NCBI GenBank assembly: GCA_030726195.1
Contig: JANREF010000068.1
Location: 1 to 9,232, forward strand
Reading direction: 5' to 3'
Length of the DNA stretch: 9,232 nt
Source: Burkholderiaceae bacterium
GTDB lineage: Bacteria; Pseudomonadota; Gammaproteobacteria; Burkholderiales; Burkholderiaceae_C
Each line of letters begins with the position of its first letter. Position 1 is the stretch's first letter. The notes beneath the pieces were generated by a model. That model worked only from the letters and a program-made list of their open reading frames with translations. It had not been told where the DNA came from and ran no database searches. Shown one piece after another: positions 1 through 6,991 of this stretch. Position numbers and translations under genes: made by a program.

Positions 1-853
1 AATTCGCCTGACCGAGCAAGGCGAAGTCATTGGCTCCAAATACGCCAACCCCGACATTGGCCGGCGCAACCTCGAAACCCTGGTGGCCGCCACGCTGGAG
101 GCCACACTGCTGCCCAGCTCCAGCGACGTACCGACTGCTTTCTTGGCCCTGGCCGAGCAGTTGTCCAACGCCAGCATGAGCGCTTACCGCGCCTTGGTCT
201 ACGAGACACCAGGCTTTGCCGACTACTACTTTGCCGCCACGCCCGTGCGCGAAATTTCCGAGCTCAACATCGGCTCGCGCCCAGCCTCGCGCAAAGCGGG
301 CCAACGCATAGAAGACCTGCGCGCCATACCCTGGGGCTTCAGCTGGGGCCAATGCCGCCTCACCCTACCAGGCTGGTATGGCTTTGGCTCGGCAGTGATG
401 ACTTACCTCAATGGCAGCGACACAGGCAAAGCCACCGGACGCAACAAGCGCCTGAGCGCCCTGCGCGCCATGGCCACCGACTGGCCATTCTTCGCCAACT
501 TGCTCTCCAACATCGACATGGTCATGGCCAAAAGCGATCTGGCACTGGCCAGGCGCTACGCAGACTTGGTTCCCGACACCAAGCTGCGCAACCGCGTGCT
601 GACCCAAATAGAAGCAGAGTGGCACCAAACCTCAGAGGCGCTTACCCTCATCACCGGCCACAAACAGCGCCTAGCCACCAACCCAGCGCTGCGTCGCTCT
701 ATCGAGCACCGCTTCCCCTACATCGACCCGCTGCACCACGTACAAGTCGAGCTCATACGCCGCTACCGCGAGGGCAAAACCGACGAGCGCGTGCAGCGCG
801 GCATACACATTGCCATCAACGGCATTGCAGCGGGGCTGCGCAATACGGGGTAA
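1..853 (+). CDS. ppc: Phosphoenolpyruvate carboxylase, C-terminal part (5' end outside window)
   Basis: PEP carboxylase adds bicarbonate to phosphoenolpyruvate to give oxaloacetate, refilling the TCA cycle; it is a cytoplasmic homotetramer. The reading frame is open from base 2 to the TAA at 851-853, giving about 283 residues of a family usually near 880-930, so the first two thirds, including the catalytic His and Lys regions, lie upstream. Visible hallmarks are RLTEQGEVI at the window edge, the [14 protein letters not shown] segment, the [19 protein letters not shown] block, the MVMAK segment whose Lys belongs to the aspartate effector site in the E. coli enzyme, [17 protein letters not shown], and the invariant C-terminal RNTG. 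The internal GTG at 83 is not the start, because conserved family sequence precedes it. There is no frameshift. argH follows 134 bp downstream on the same strand, and no convincing terminator lies between them. Confidence 0.97.
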   Translation, partial: IRLTEQGEVIGSKYANPDIGRRNLETLVAATLEATLLPSSSDVPTAFLALAEQLSNASMSAYRALVYETPGFADYYFAATPVREISELNIGSRPASRKAGQRIEDLRAIPWGFSWGQCRLTLPGWYGFGSAVMTYLNGSDTGKATGRNKRLSALRAMATDWPFFANLLSNIDMVMAKSDLALARRYADLVPDTKLRNRVLTQIEAEWHQTSEALTLITGHKQRLATNPALRRSIEHRFPYIDPLHHVQVELIRRYREGKTDERVQRGIHIAINGIAAGLRNTG

Positions 854-901
854 GCCGTGTCGGGGGTCATGGGCCTGTCGGGCATGGCCCCAAGCCTTGG
901 C

Positions 902-907
902 TAAAAT
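902..907 (+). promoter_or_regulatory. Candidate -10 element (TAAAAT) upstream of argH
   Basis: A TAAAAT hexamer matches the sigma-70 -10 consensus at five of six positions and lies 80 bp before the argH ATG, in the only A/T-rich spot of the ppc-argH gap. The region 16-18 bp upstream (about 878-885) is GC-rich and has no good -35, so the call rests on one hexamer. If real, the argH leader would be about 75 nt and contains the short direct repeat CCTGCGCG. The rest of the 854-987 gap shows only a weak GGGCC/GGCCC pair (871-875/886-890). Confidence 0.35.
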
Positions 908-987
908 GGGAGGCGCACACCTGCGCGCCTGCGCGCCTCTTGGGCGTCCTTTGCCTCCTCCACCCCTTCAACGCATACAGCCACGAC

Positions 988-2424
988 ATGTCATCCAACC
1001 AACTCGATACCAAAGCCCAAGCCTGGTCGGCTCTTTTTTCTGAGCCTATGAGCGAGTTGGTCAAGCGCTACACGGCCAGCGTGTTTTTTGACAAGCGCTT
1101 GGCGCATGCCGACATTCGCGGCTCACTGGCGCACGCGCAGATGTTGGCCGCACAGCGCATCATCAGCGCGCAAGACCATGCGTCTATTCAAAGTGGTTTG
1201 GCGCAGGTCAAGGCCGAGATTGATGCGGGCGCGTTCAACTGGCAGCTGGACTTGGAAGACGTGCACCTCAACATCGAGGCACGCTTGACGCAACTGGTTG
1301 GCGACGCAGGCAAGCGCTTGCACACCGGTCGCAGCCGCAACGACCAAGTGGCCACCGACATACGCCTGTGGCTGCGCGATGAGATAGACCAGCTCAGCGA
1401 GCTGCTGAATGAACTGCAGTTGTCACTGCTGGACGTGGCCAAGCGCCACGTGGACGTGATCTTGCCTGGCTTTACCCACTTGCAAGTGGCCCAACCCGTG
1501 AGCTTTGGCCACCACATGTTGGCCTATGTTGAGATGTTTTCGCGCGATGCGCAGCGCTTGGCCGATGTGCGCAAGCGCGTCAACGTGCTGCCATTGGGCG
1601 CGGCCGCCTTGGCCGGCACCAGCTACCCACTGGACCGCGACATGGTGGCCAAGTTGCTGGACATGGAGGGCGTGTGCCAAAACAGCCTGGACGCTGTGAG
1701 CGACCGAGACTTTGCCATTGAGTTCACCGCTGCAGCCAGCGTGATCATGGTGCACATCAGTCGCTTGAGCGAAGAGCTGATTGTGTGGATGAGCCAAAAC
1801 TTCGGTTTTGTGCGCATTGCAGACCGTTTCACCACGGGCAGCTCCATCATGCCGCAGAAGAAAAATCCCGATGTGCCCGAGCTGGCACGTGGCAAAACAG
1901 GCCGCGTCGTGGGCCACTTGATGGGCTTGATCACGCTGATGAAGGGCCAGCCCTTGGCCTACAACAAAGACAACCAAGAAGACAAAGAGCCATTGTTCGA
2001 CACCGTCGACACCGTGCGCGACACCTTGCGCATATTTGCCGAGATGATTGGCGGACAGGTCAACCCAGCCACGGGTGCACGCGAGGGTGGCATCACCGTA
2101 AACGCGCAGGCCATGGAGCAAGCCGCACTGCGCGGCTACGCCACGGCCACCGACTTGGCCGACTACCTGGTGAAAAAAGGCCTGCCGTTTAGGGACGCCC
2201 ACGAAGTGGTGGCCCATGCCGTGAAAACCGCCATTGCCCAAGGCGTAGACCTGAGCGAGCTGCAACTCGCCGCCCTGCAAGCCTTTGACGCACGCATAGA
2301 GGCCGATGTGTTTGACTGCCTGAGCCTGCGCGGCTCACTCAACGCACGCCAAACCACTGGCGGCACCGCACCGGCCCAAGTCCTGCTGCAAATCACACGT
2401 CACGAGGCCCGCCTAGCAGGCTAA
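988..2424 (+). CDS. argH: Argininosuccinate lyase
   Basis: ArgH splits argininosuccinate into arginine and fumarate, the last step of arginine synthesis; it is a cytoplasmic homotetramer of the fumarase/aspartase superfamily. The 478-residue product has normal family length. Visible motifs are HTGRSRNDQ (residues 112-120), FTHLQ with the T163-H164 pair matching the active-site Thr-His of the family, and the signature [14 protein letters not shown] with the flexible-loop Ser pair 285-286. The frame stays open far upstream, to about 352, but that stretch overlaps ppc in another frame and does not resemble ArgH. ATG 988 (MSSNQLDTK) gives the expected N-terminus with the conserved W..LF.EP segment, although no clear Shine-Dalgarno precedes it. 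The gene ends 26 bp before a strong terminator. No arginine-repressor site was recognised upstream. Confidence 0.97.
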   Translation: MSSNQLDTKAQAWSALFSEPMSELVKRYTASVFFDKRLAHADIRGSLAHAQMLAAQRIISAQDHASIQSGLAQVKAEIDAGAFNWQLDLEDVHLNIEARLTQLVGDAGKRLHTGRSRNDQVATDIRLWLRDEIDQLSELLNELQLSLLDVAKRHVDVILPGFTHLQVAQPVSFGHHMLAYVEMFSRDAQRLADVRKRVNVLPLGAAALAGTSYPLDRDMVAKLLDMEGVCQNSLDAVSDRDFAIEFTAAASVIMVHISRLSEELIVWMSQNFGFVRIADRFTTGSSIMPQKKNPDVPELARGKTGRVVGHLMGLITLMKGQPLAYNKDNQEDKEPLFDTVDTVRDTLRIFAEMIGGQVNPATGAREGGITVNAQAMEQAALRGYATATDLADYLVKKGLPFRDAHEVVAHAVKTAIAQGVDLSELQLAALQAFDARIEADVFDCLSLRGSLNARQTTGGTAPAQVLLQITRHEARLAG

Positions 2425-2450
2425 GCGAGCGACTGGTCACAAATTTTTTC

Positions 2451-2492
2451 AAATGCCCCTGGGTGGATTTCAAACACCTAGGGGCATTTTTT
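2451..2492 (+). terminator. Rho-independent terminator of argH
   Basis: Arms AAATGCCCCTGGGTG (2451-2465) and CACCTAGGGGCATTT (2475-2489) pair over 15 positions with a single G-T wobble around a 9-nt loop. The run of T from 2487 to 2492 follows directly. It lies 26 bp after the argH stop. The opposite strand lacks a T tail, so it appears to act only on plus-strand transcription. Confidence 0.93.
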
Positions 2493-2511
2493 ATAAGCGC
2501 TGGGCTAATAT
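2469..2511 (+). promoter_or_regulatory. Candidate lldD promoter overlapping the argH terminator
   Basis: TTCAAA (2469-2474; four of six matches to TTGACA) and TATAAG (2492-2497; five of six to TATAAT) are separated by exactly 17 bp. The -35 lies in the terminator loop and the spacer is the terminator's 3' arm. A second -10-like hexamer, TAATAT, lies at 2506-2511 but has no good -35. lldD needs its own start because argH transcription should end here. The choice between the two -10 elements is inference. Confidence 0.45.
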
Positions 2512-2527
2512 GCCCTTTGCGCTTCAC

Positions 2528-2568
2528 CAGTGCCGCATGCGCCCGGGCGCCCAGGCGGCCACGCACTG
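2528..2568 (+). other. GC-rich symmetrical element in the lldD leader
   Basis: Outer arms CAGTGC (2528-2533) and GCACTG (2563-2568) are perfect complements. Between them lies the perfect 12-bp palindrome GCGCCCGGGCGC (2539-2550) and a possible GCCGC/GCGGC pair (2532-2536/2555-2559). It lies between the candidate promoter and the lldD ribosome-binding site. It could be an mRNA hairpin or an operator. I do not recognise the TTGGT..ACCAA type of site used by the E. coli lactate regulator LldR. Confidence 0.45.
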
Positions 2569-2597
2569 TGCAAGCACCACACATCCAACAACACGTT

Positions 2598-2603
2598 AGG
2601 AGA
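2598..2603 (+). promoter_or_regulatory. Ribosome-binding site that fixes the lldD start
   Basis: AGGAGA lies 6 nt before ATG 2610, a strong Shine-Dalgarno at ideal spacing. It rules out the in-frame upstream ATG at 2463, which lies inside the argH terminator hairpin. Confidence 0.85.
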
Positions 2604-2609
2604 CAAGCC

Positions 2610-3764
2610 ATGCCCGTGATCACCAACATAGAAGACCTGCGCCGATTGGCCCAACGCCGCGTACCGCGCATGTTTTACGACTACGCCGACTCGGGCAGCT
2701 GGACAGAGTCCACCTACCGCGCCAACTCAGAAGACTTTGCATCCATCAAGTTGCGCCAGCGCGTGGCCGTCAACTTGTCAGACCGCAGCACCGCCACCAC
2801 CATGGTGGGACAACAAGTGGCCATGCCTGTGGCCATCGCACCCACGGGTCTGACCGGCATGCAACACGCCGACGGCGAAATTTTGGCGGCCAAGGCAGCC
2901 AAAGCCTTTGGCATCCCGTTCACGTTGTCAACCATGAGCATTTGCTCCATCGAAGACGTGGCCAAGGCCACCGACAACCACCCGTTTTGGTTCCAGTTGT
3001 ACGTGATGCGCGACCGCGCCTTCATCGAGCGCCTGATCGACCGCGCCAAAGCCGCCAACTGCTCGGCACTGGTGCTCACACTGGATTTGCAAATTTTGGG
3101 ACAACGCCACAAAGATTTGAAAAATGGCTTGTCCGCACCACCCAAATTGACCGTGGCCAACATGATCAACATGGCGACCAAGCCCCGCTGGTGCTTGGGC
3201 ATGGCTGGCACCAAACGCCGCGAGTTTGGCAACATCGTGGGCCACGTCAGTGGTGTGGCCGACATGAGCTCCCTGTCGGTGTGGACCGCCTCACAATTCG
3301 ACCCCGAGCTGAACTGGGGCGATGTGGAATGGATTAAAAAGCGCTGGGGCGGCAAGCTCATCATCAAAGGCATCTTGGACGAAGCCGACGCCAAGCTGGC
3401 GGTGGACAGTGGCGCGGACGCCATCATCGTGTCCAACCACGGCGGGCGCCAGCTCGACGGTGCAGAGTCCAGCATCAACGTGTTGCCGCGCATTGTGGCC
3501 GCCGTGGGCAAAGACATAGAAGTGCACATGGACGGCGGCATTCGCAGCGGCCAAGACGTGCTCAAGGCCGTGGCACTGGGCGCCAAAGGCACCTATATTG
3601 GCCGCGCGTTCTTGTACGGCTTGGGTGCCATGGGCGAAGCGGGTGTGACCAAAACCCTAGAAATCATCCACAAAGAGCTGGATTTGACCATGGCGTTTTG
3701 CGGGCACACGCAGCTGAAAAACATCAGCCGCGACATTTTGGTGCCAGGCACCTACCCCACCTAA
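2610..3764 (+). CDS. lldD: FMN-dependent alpha-hydroxy-acid dehydrogenase, probably L-lactate dehydrogenase
   Basis: Oxidises an L-2-hydroxy acid, most likely L-lactate to pyruvate, with FMN; LldD-type enzymes pass electrons to the respiratory quinone pool at the inner membrane. The 384-residue product fits the family. Visible are FYDYADSGS with Tyr25 (the glycolate-oxidase Tyr24 equivalent), PVAIAPTGLTGM, FTLSTMSICSIEDV, FQLYV with Tyr131, the LDLQILGQRHKDLKNG segment, SNHGGRQLDG with the catalytic base His277 and the following Arg280, and the phosphate-binding DGGIRSG and ALGAKGTYIGRAF segments. STMSIC resembles LldD more than the SSW of glycolate oxidases, which is why lactate is favoured; mandelate or another hydroxy acid cannot be excluded. 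No lactate permease or lldR regulator is adjacent. dinB follows after a short gap with no terminator visible. Confidence 0.88.
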   Translation: MPVITNIEDLRRLAQRRVPRMFYDYADSGSWTESTYRANSEDFASIKLRQRVAVNLSDRSTATTMVGQQVAMPVAIAPTGLTGMQHADGEILAAKAAKAFGIPFTLSTMSICSIEDVAKATDNHPFWFQLYVMRDRAFIERLIDRAKAANCSALVLTLDLQILGQRHKDLKNGLSAPPKLTVANMINMATKPRWCLGMAGTKRREFGNIVGHVSGVADMSSLSVWTASQFDPELNWGDVEWIKKRWGGKLIIKGILDEADAKLAVDSGADAIIVSNHGGRQLDGAESSINVLPRIVAAVGKDIEVHMDGGIRSGQDVLKAVALGAKGTYIGRAFLYGLGAMGEAGVTKTLEIIHKELDLTMAFCGHTQLKNISRDILVPGTYPT

Positions 3765-3815
3765 AGTTGTAACGGCAGCGGCGCTGGCCCTGCCTGTTTT
3801 TGGGTATGCTTGGTT

Positions 3816-5045
3816 GTGACCTCTGCACCCAAGCCTACGCCGCACAACGCCACCACGCGCCGCATCGCGCACCTGGACATGGACGCATTTTTTGCGTCTG
3901 TGGAGCTGCTGCGCTACCCTCAGCTCAAAGGCTTGCCAGTGGTCATTGGCGGTGGGCGCAACGCCCAACCGCAGCCGCTGGACGACCTGCCCATAGACAA
4001 GCTGCCACTGTCGCAGTTTGCGCGCTTGCGCCACTACACGGGGCGCGGCGTCATCACCACCGCCACCTACGCCGCACGCGCCTTTGGCATTGGGTCGGCC
4101 ATGGGCATGATGAAAGCTGCCGCACTGTGCCCAGACGCCTATTTGCTGCCCGCAGACTTTGAGCGCTACCGCGATTACTCGCGCCGCTTCAAAGCCATCA
4201 TTTTGGGCATCGCCCCCATCATGGAGAACCGCGGCATTGACGAGGTCTACATAGACCTCACCGATGTCCCCGGCGGACAGCGCGAGGGCGGACGCGTGAT
4301 TGCACGGCTGATTCAAAAACAAATCTTTTTAGAAACCGGCCTGACCTGCTCGATTGGCGTGGCACCCAACAAGCTGCTGGCCAAAATGGCCAGCGAGCTG
4401 GACAAGCCCAACGGCGTGACCGTGCTGTTTGAAGCCGATGTACAACAACGCATTTGGCCGCTGCCTTGCAAAACCATGAACGGCATTGGCCCCAAGTCCA
4501 GCGAGAAGCTGCGCAACCTTGGCTTACACACCCTGGGCGACATCGCCGCGTGCGAGCCGCACTGGCTCATAGAACATTTTGGCAACAGCTACGGCGCCTG
4601 GCTGCATGCCGCCTCGCACGGCACCGATGAGCGCCCCGTGGTCACACACAGCGAGCCTGTGTCCATCAGCCGAGAAACCACCTTCGAGCGCAATTTGCAC
4701 GCCAAACGCGACAAGGCGCAACTGGGCGAAGTGTTCACGCAGCTGTGCGAGCGCTTGGCCAGCGACTTGCGCCATAAAGGCTATCAAGCCCGCACTGTGG
4801 GCATCAAGCTGCGCGACGACACCTTCCAAACCACCACACGCGACATCAGCCTACCCGCACCTGTTGCAGACGCCAAAGCCATTCGCCAAGCCGCGGGCAT
4901 TGCGCTCAAGCGTGCGCCGCTGGAGCGCCCACTGCGCTTGCTAGGCGTTAAGCTCAGCCGCTTGGTCAAACCCGGGCAAGCGCAAGACGATACAGCGTCG
5001 GCCCAGAACTTGGACTTATTCACCGACACCCAACAGCCCATATGA
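3816..5045 (+). CDS. dinB: DNA polymerase IV (Y-family translesion polymerase)
   Basis: DinB is an error-prone polymerase that copies past damaged DNA. The catalytic acidic residues are HLDMDAFF with Asp21 and Asp23, and Asp142-Glu143 in RGIDEVYID. GLTCSIGVAPNKLLAKMASE and the helix-hairpin-helix IGPKSSEKLRNLGLHTLGD follow, then the little-finger domain. The C-terminal QNLDLF (397-402) resembles a beta-clamp binding motif. A segment of about 26 extra residues (49-76) separates GGGR from RGVITTATY relative to E. coli DinB. The usual Ser of the S-x-DE motif is Gly here. No in-frame ATG precedes HLDMD, so the start is GTG 3816, or TTG 3810 two codons earlier, without a clear Shine-Dalgarno. No LexA-type CTGT-N8-ACAG box is visible upstream. 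The stop overlaps the next gene as ATGA. Confidence 0.94.
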   Translation: MTSAPKPTPHNATTRRIAHLDMDAFFASVELLRYPQLKGLPVVIGGGRNAQPQPLDDLPIDKLPLSQFARLRHYTGRGVITTATYAARAFGIGSAMGMMKAAALCPDAYLLPADFERYRDYSRRFKAIILGIAPIMENRGIDEVYIDLTDVPGGQREGGRVIARLIQKQIFLETGLTCSIGVAPNKLLAKMASELDKPNGVTVLFEADVQQRIWPLPCKTMNGIGPKSSEKLRNLGLHTLGDIAACEPHWLIEHFGNSYGAWLHAASHGTDERPVVTHSEPVSISRETTFERNLHAKRDKAQLGEVFTQLCERLASDLRHKGYQARTVGIKLRDDTFQTTTRDISLPAPVADAKAIRQAAGIALKRAPLERPLRLLGVKLSRLVKPGQAQDDTASAQNLDLFTDTQQPI

Positions 5046-6127
5046 CTATTTTTTACAACCCCATTCATGCCTTGCACGCCGGTAAAAAAGAAATGTACCG
5101 AGGGGAGTTGGTGGACGCACACGAATCCCCAGCCCGCTTGGACCACGTGCTCAACGCCATTCAGGACAGCCCACTGGCAGCGCAATTGGTCGCCAGTGCC
5201 CAACGCGCACCAGCTGCACTGCGCCCACTGCTGGAGTCTGTACACCAGCCACGCTACCTGGACTTTCTAAGCCGCGCGTGGGACGCGTGGGTGGCCATTG
5301 ATCCAGCCCATGCCACACGGGATGCATTTCCCAGTGTGTGGCCCATACGCGATGGCTCGCAAGACTTTAGGGTGGATGTGGAGCCGCACAACTTTGCAGC
5401 CCAAATAGGCCTGTACTCCTTCGACTCGGGTACGCCACTGACCTCGGGCACCTGGCCCGCCGCTTGTGCAGGTGCGGCCTGCACCCTAGATGCAGTAGAC
5501 GCTGTGATGGGCGGCCAACCGCACGCCACCGCCATCACCCGCCCGCCGGGTCACCATGCAGGCGCAGATTATTTTGGTGGCTACTGCTTCATCAACAACG
5601 CCGCACTGGCCGCACAACAGCTGCGCGAGCGCTTGGATGGGCCTGTGGCGGTGCTCGATGTGGACTACCACCACGGCAATGGCACGCAAGCTATTTTTTA
5701 CAACCGCGCCGATGTGCTCACTTGCTCCATACATGGCGACCCCATGACCGAATACCCCTTCTTCAGCGGCCATGCCAACGAAGTCGGCACGGGCGCGGGC
5801 ATGGGCTTCAACGCCAACTGGCCCCTGCCCAAGGGCACCAGCTTTGGTACTTGGCGCGAAGCGCTGCACCAGGCCTTGGCCCGCATCCAAGCGTTTAGCC
5901 CCAAGGCCTTGGTGGTGTCGCTGGGCTTGGACACCTTTACCGGCGACCCCATTTCAGGCTTTCACTTAGACACCGCCGACTACGTACAAGTGGGCCAGGA
6001 CATTGCAAGCTTGGGCTTGCCAACCGTACTGGTGTTTGAAGGCGGCTACGCCGTGGCCGCTTTGGGCCACAACACGGTCAATGCCTTAAGCGGCTTTGCG
6101 TCTAAACACCAGCTTGTCGGCGCTTGA
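5042..6127 (+). CDS. Acetylpolyamine amidohydrolase, histone deacetylase superfamily
   Basis: A zinc hydrolase of the arginase/deacetylase fold, predicted to remove acetyl groups from acetylated polyamines such as acetylputrescine or acetylspermidine. The 361-residue product aligns from its first residues (IFYNPIHALHAGKKEMYRGELV) with acetylpolyamine amidohydrolases rather than with shorter deacetylases. The active site is complete: the His pair 171-172 in RPPGHHAG, zinc ligands Asp208 and His210 in DVDYHHGNGTQ, Asp297 in SLGLDTF, and the catalytic Tyr336 in EGGYAV. These match the Mycoplana ramosa residues I recall (158/159, 195, 197, 284, 323) with a constant offset of 13. The ATG overlaps the dinB stop (ATGA) and lacks a Shine-Dalgarno, suggesting translational coupling. 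The last 13 codons overlap the convergent yaaA. The exact substrate is inferred from the subfamily. Confidence 0.92.
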   Translation: MTIFYNPIHALHAGKKEMYRGELVDAHESPARLDHVLNAIQDSPLAAQLVASAQRAPAALRPLLESVHQPRYLDFLSRAWDAWVAIDPAHATRDAFPSVWPIRDGSQDFRVDVEPHNFAAQIGLYSFDSGTPLTSGTWPAACAGAACTLDAVDAVMGGQPHATAITRPPGHHAGADYFGGYCFINNAALAAQQLRERLDGPVAVLDVDYHHGNGTQAIFYNRADVLTCSIHGDPMTEYPFFSGHANEVGTGAGMGFNANWPLPKGTSFGTWREALHQALARIQAFSPKALVVSLGLDTFTGDPISGFHLDTADYVQVGQDIASLGLPTVLVFEGGYAVAALGHNTVNALSGFASKHQLVGA

Positions 6128-6859
6128 TACGCTGGGCTCGAAGACGTAGCCATCGGTGGCAAAGTCTTTGAGCTGCTCGGGTTTGGTCACGCGGTTGTCC
6201 ACAGCAAAGCGCACCATCATGCCGCGGGCACGCTTGGCCATGAAGCTGATGATTTTGTACTGACCCGCCTTGTACTCTTCAAAGGCACAGGTCACGATGC
6301 GCGGCTGCAGTGTTTTTTTATCCACCGCTTTGAAGTACTCTTCGCTGGCCAAATTCACCAATACGCCAGAGCCATCGACCTCGGCGCGCTCGTTGAGGTA
6401 CTGCGCAATATCACTGCCCCAGTACTTGTACAAGTTGCTGCCTTTGGCATTGGCCAGCTTGGTGCCCATCTCTAAGCGGTAAGGCTGCATCAAGTCCAAT
6501 GGCCTGAGCACGCCGTACAAGCCACTCAAAATACACAAATGGTCTTGCAACCAATCCAGCCCCTGCTGGTCTAGCTCGCTGGCGGCCAAGCCGTCGTACA
6601 CATCACCATTGAAGGCCAGCACAGCTTGCTTGGCATTGTGTTTGTTAAAGGTGGGACGCCACGCTTGGTAGCGCGCCACGTTCAAGCCCGCGAGCTTGTC
6701 GCTCAAACTCATCAGCGCCGACACCTCCTGCGGGCTGAAGTCTTTCAAGGTGTCTATCAAAGCTTGCGCCTGCGGCACAAACAGCGGCTGGGTTGCCGTA
6801 GACGTGGTCGCTGGCGTGTCGTAGTCCAGCGCTTTGGCGGGTGATATGGCAAATAGCAT
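6086..6859 (-). CDS. yaaA: Peroxide stress protein YaaA (DUF328/UPF0246)
   Basis: YaaA protects DNA and proteins during hydrogen peroxide stress, linked in E. coli to limiting free iron under OxyR control; the family has a DNA-binding fold. The 257 residues closely match the E. coli protein (258) end to end: ISPAKALDY (5-13), SDKLAGLN (53-60), AFNGDVYDGL, LSGLYGVLRP (111-120) followed by LDLMQPYRLEMG, LVNLASEEYFKAV, KIISFMAKRARGMM, TKPEQLKDF and C-terminal KLVFRR. ATG 6859 gives the standard N-terminus, though no good Shine-Dalgarno precedes it. A probable terminator lies only 16 bp upstream of this ATG, so yaaA either has a promoter overlapping that hairpin or depends on read-through from the DUF3501 operon. 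Its last 42 bp overlap the 3' end of the convergent acetylpolyamine amidohydrolase gene. Confidence 0.96.
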   Translation of the reverse strand: MLFAISPAKALDYDTPATTSTATQPLFVPQAQALIDTLKDFSPQEVSALMSLSDKLAGLNVARYQAWRPTFNKHNAKQAVLAFNGDVYDGLAASELDQQGLDWLQDHLCILSGLYGVLRPLDLMQPYRLEMGTKLANAKGSNLYKYWGSDIAQYLNERAEVDGSGVLVNLASEEYFKAVDKKTLQPRIVTCAFEEYKAGQYKIISFMAKRARGMMVRFAVDNRVTKPEQLKDFATDGYVFEPSVSSADKLVFRRKAA

Positions 6860-6875
6860 GGGCTTGATGATAATG

Positions 6876-6900
6876 AAAAAGGGCGACCGCAGCCGCCCTT
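6876..6900 (-). terminator. Probable intrinsic terminator after the DUF3501 gene
   Basis: Read on the minus strand, AAGGGCG (6900-6894) and CGCCCTT (6885-6879) form a perfect 7-bp stem around an 8-nt loop, running into TTTTT (6880-6876). It lies about 90 bp after the DUF3501 stop and just before the yaaA start. The stem is short, so termination may be partial. The plus-strand copy lacks a solid T tail. Confidence 0.65.
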
Positions 6901-6901
6901 G

Positions 6902-6907
6902 TTTATA
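6902..6907 (-). promoter_or_regulatory. Candidate -10 (TATAAA) for yaaA
   Basis: On the minus strand TATAAA occurs immediately before the terminator hairpin, about 43 bp upstream of the yaaA ATG. The expected start site near 6895 would fall inside the hairpin's first arm and so destroy the terminator in the yaaA mRNA. No good -35 is seen (GACTGG at about 16 bp), so support is weak. Nothing else was seen in the 6908-6991 part of the gap. Confidence 0.3.
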
Positions 6908-6991
6908 ACCAGTACCTTGTACACCAGTCGCAGAACCAATCAGCCAACGCCAGCCTGTGGCTGCGTGCGTGGCGCATGGTCCTGTGCAGGC

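Noticed and set aside
871..890. Hairpin after ppc (GGGCC/GGCCC) as terminator
   Set aside because: Only five pairs, a 10-nt loop and no T-run.
352..987. Upstream extension of the argH reading frame (open back to about 352)
   Set aside because: It overlaps ppc in another frame, is rich in His/Arg/Pro as expected of a shadow frame, and does not resemble ArgH; ATG 988 gives the correct N-terminus.
1423..2280. Long minus-strand open frame (285 codons) opposite argH
   Set aside because: Composition rich in His, Gly, Val and Ala, no recognisable domain, and fully opposite a conserved gene; explained by codon bias of argH.
2463..2609. In-frame upstream start for lldD at 2463
   Set aside because: It lies within the argH terminator hairpin; the strong AGGAGA before ATG 2610 and the family N-terminus fix the start there.
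2714..3592. Long minus-strand open frame (292 codons) opposite lldD
   Set aside because: No family resemblance, Met/Ser/Pro-rich shadow of a conserved FMN enzyme gene.
3773..3815. LexA (SOS) operator before dinB
   Set aside because: CTGT occurs near 3794 but no ACAG follows at the required spacing.
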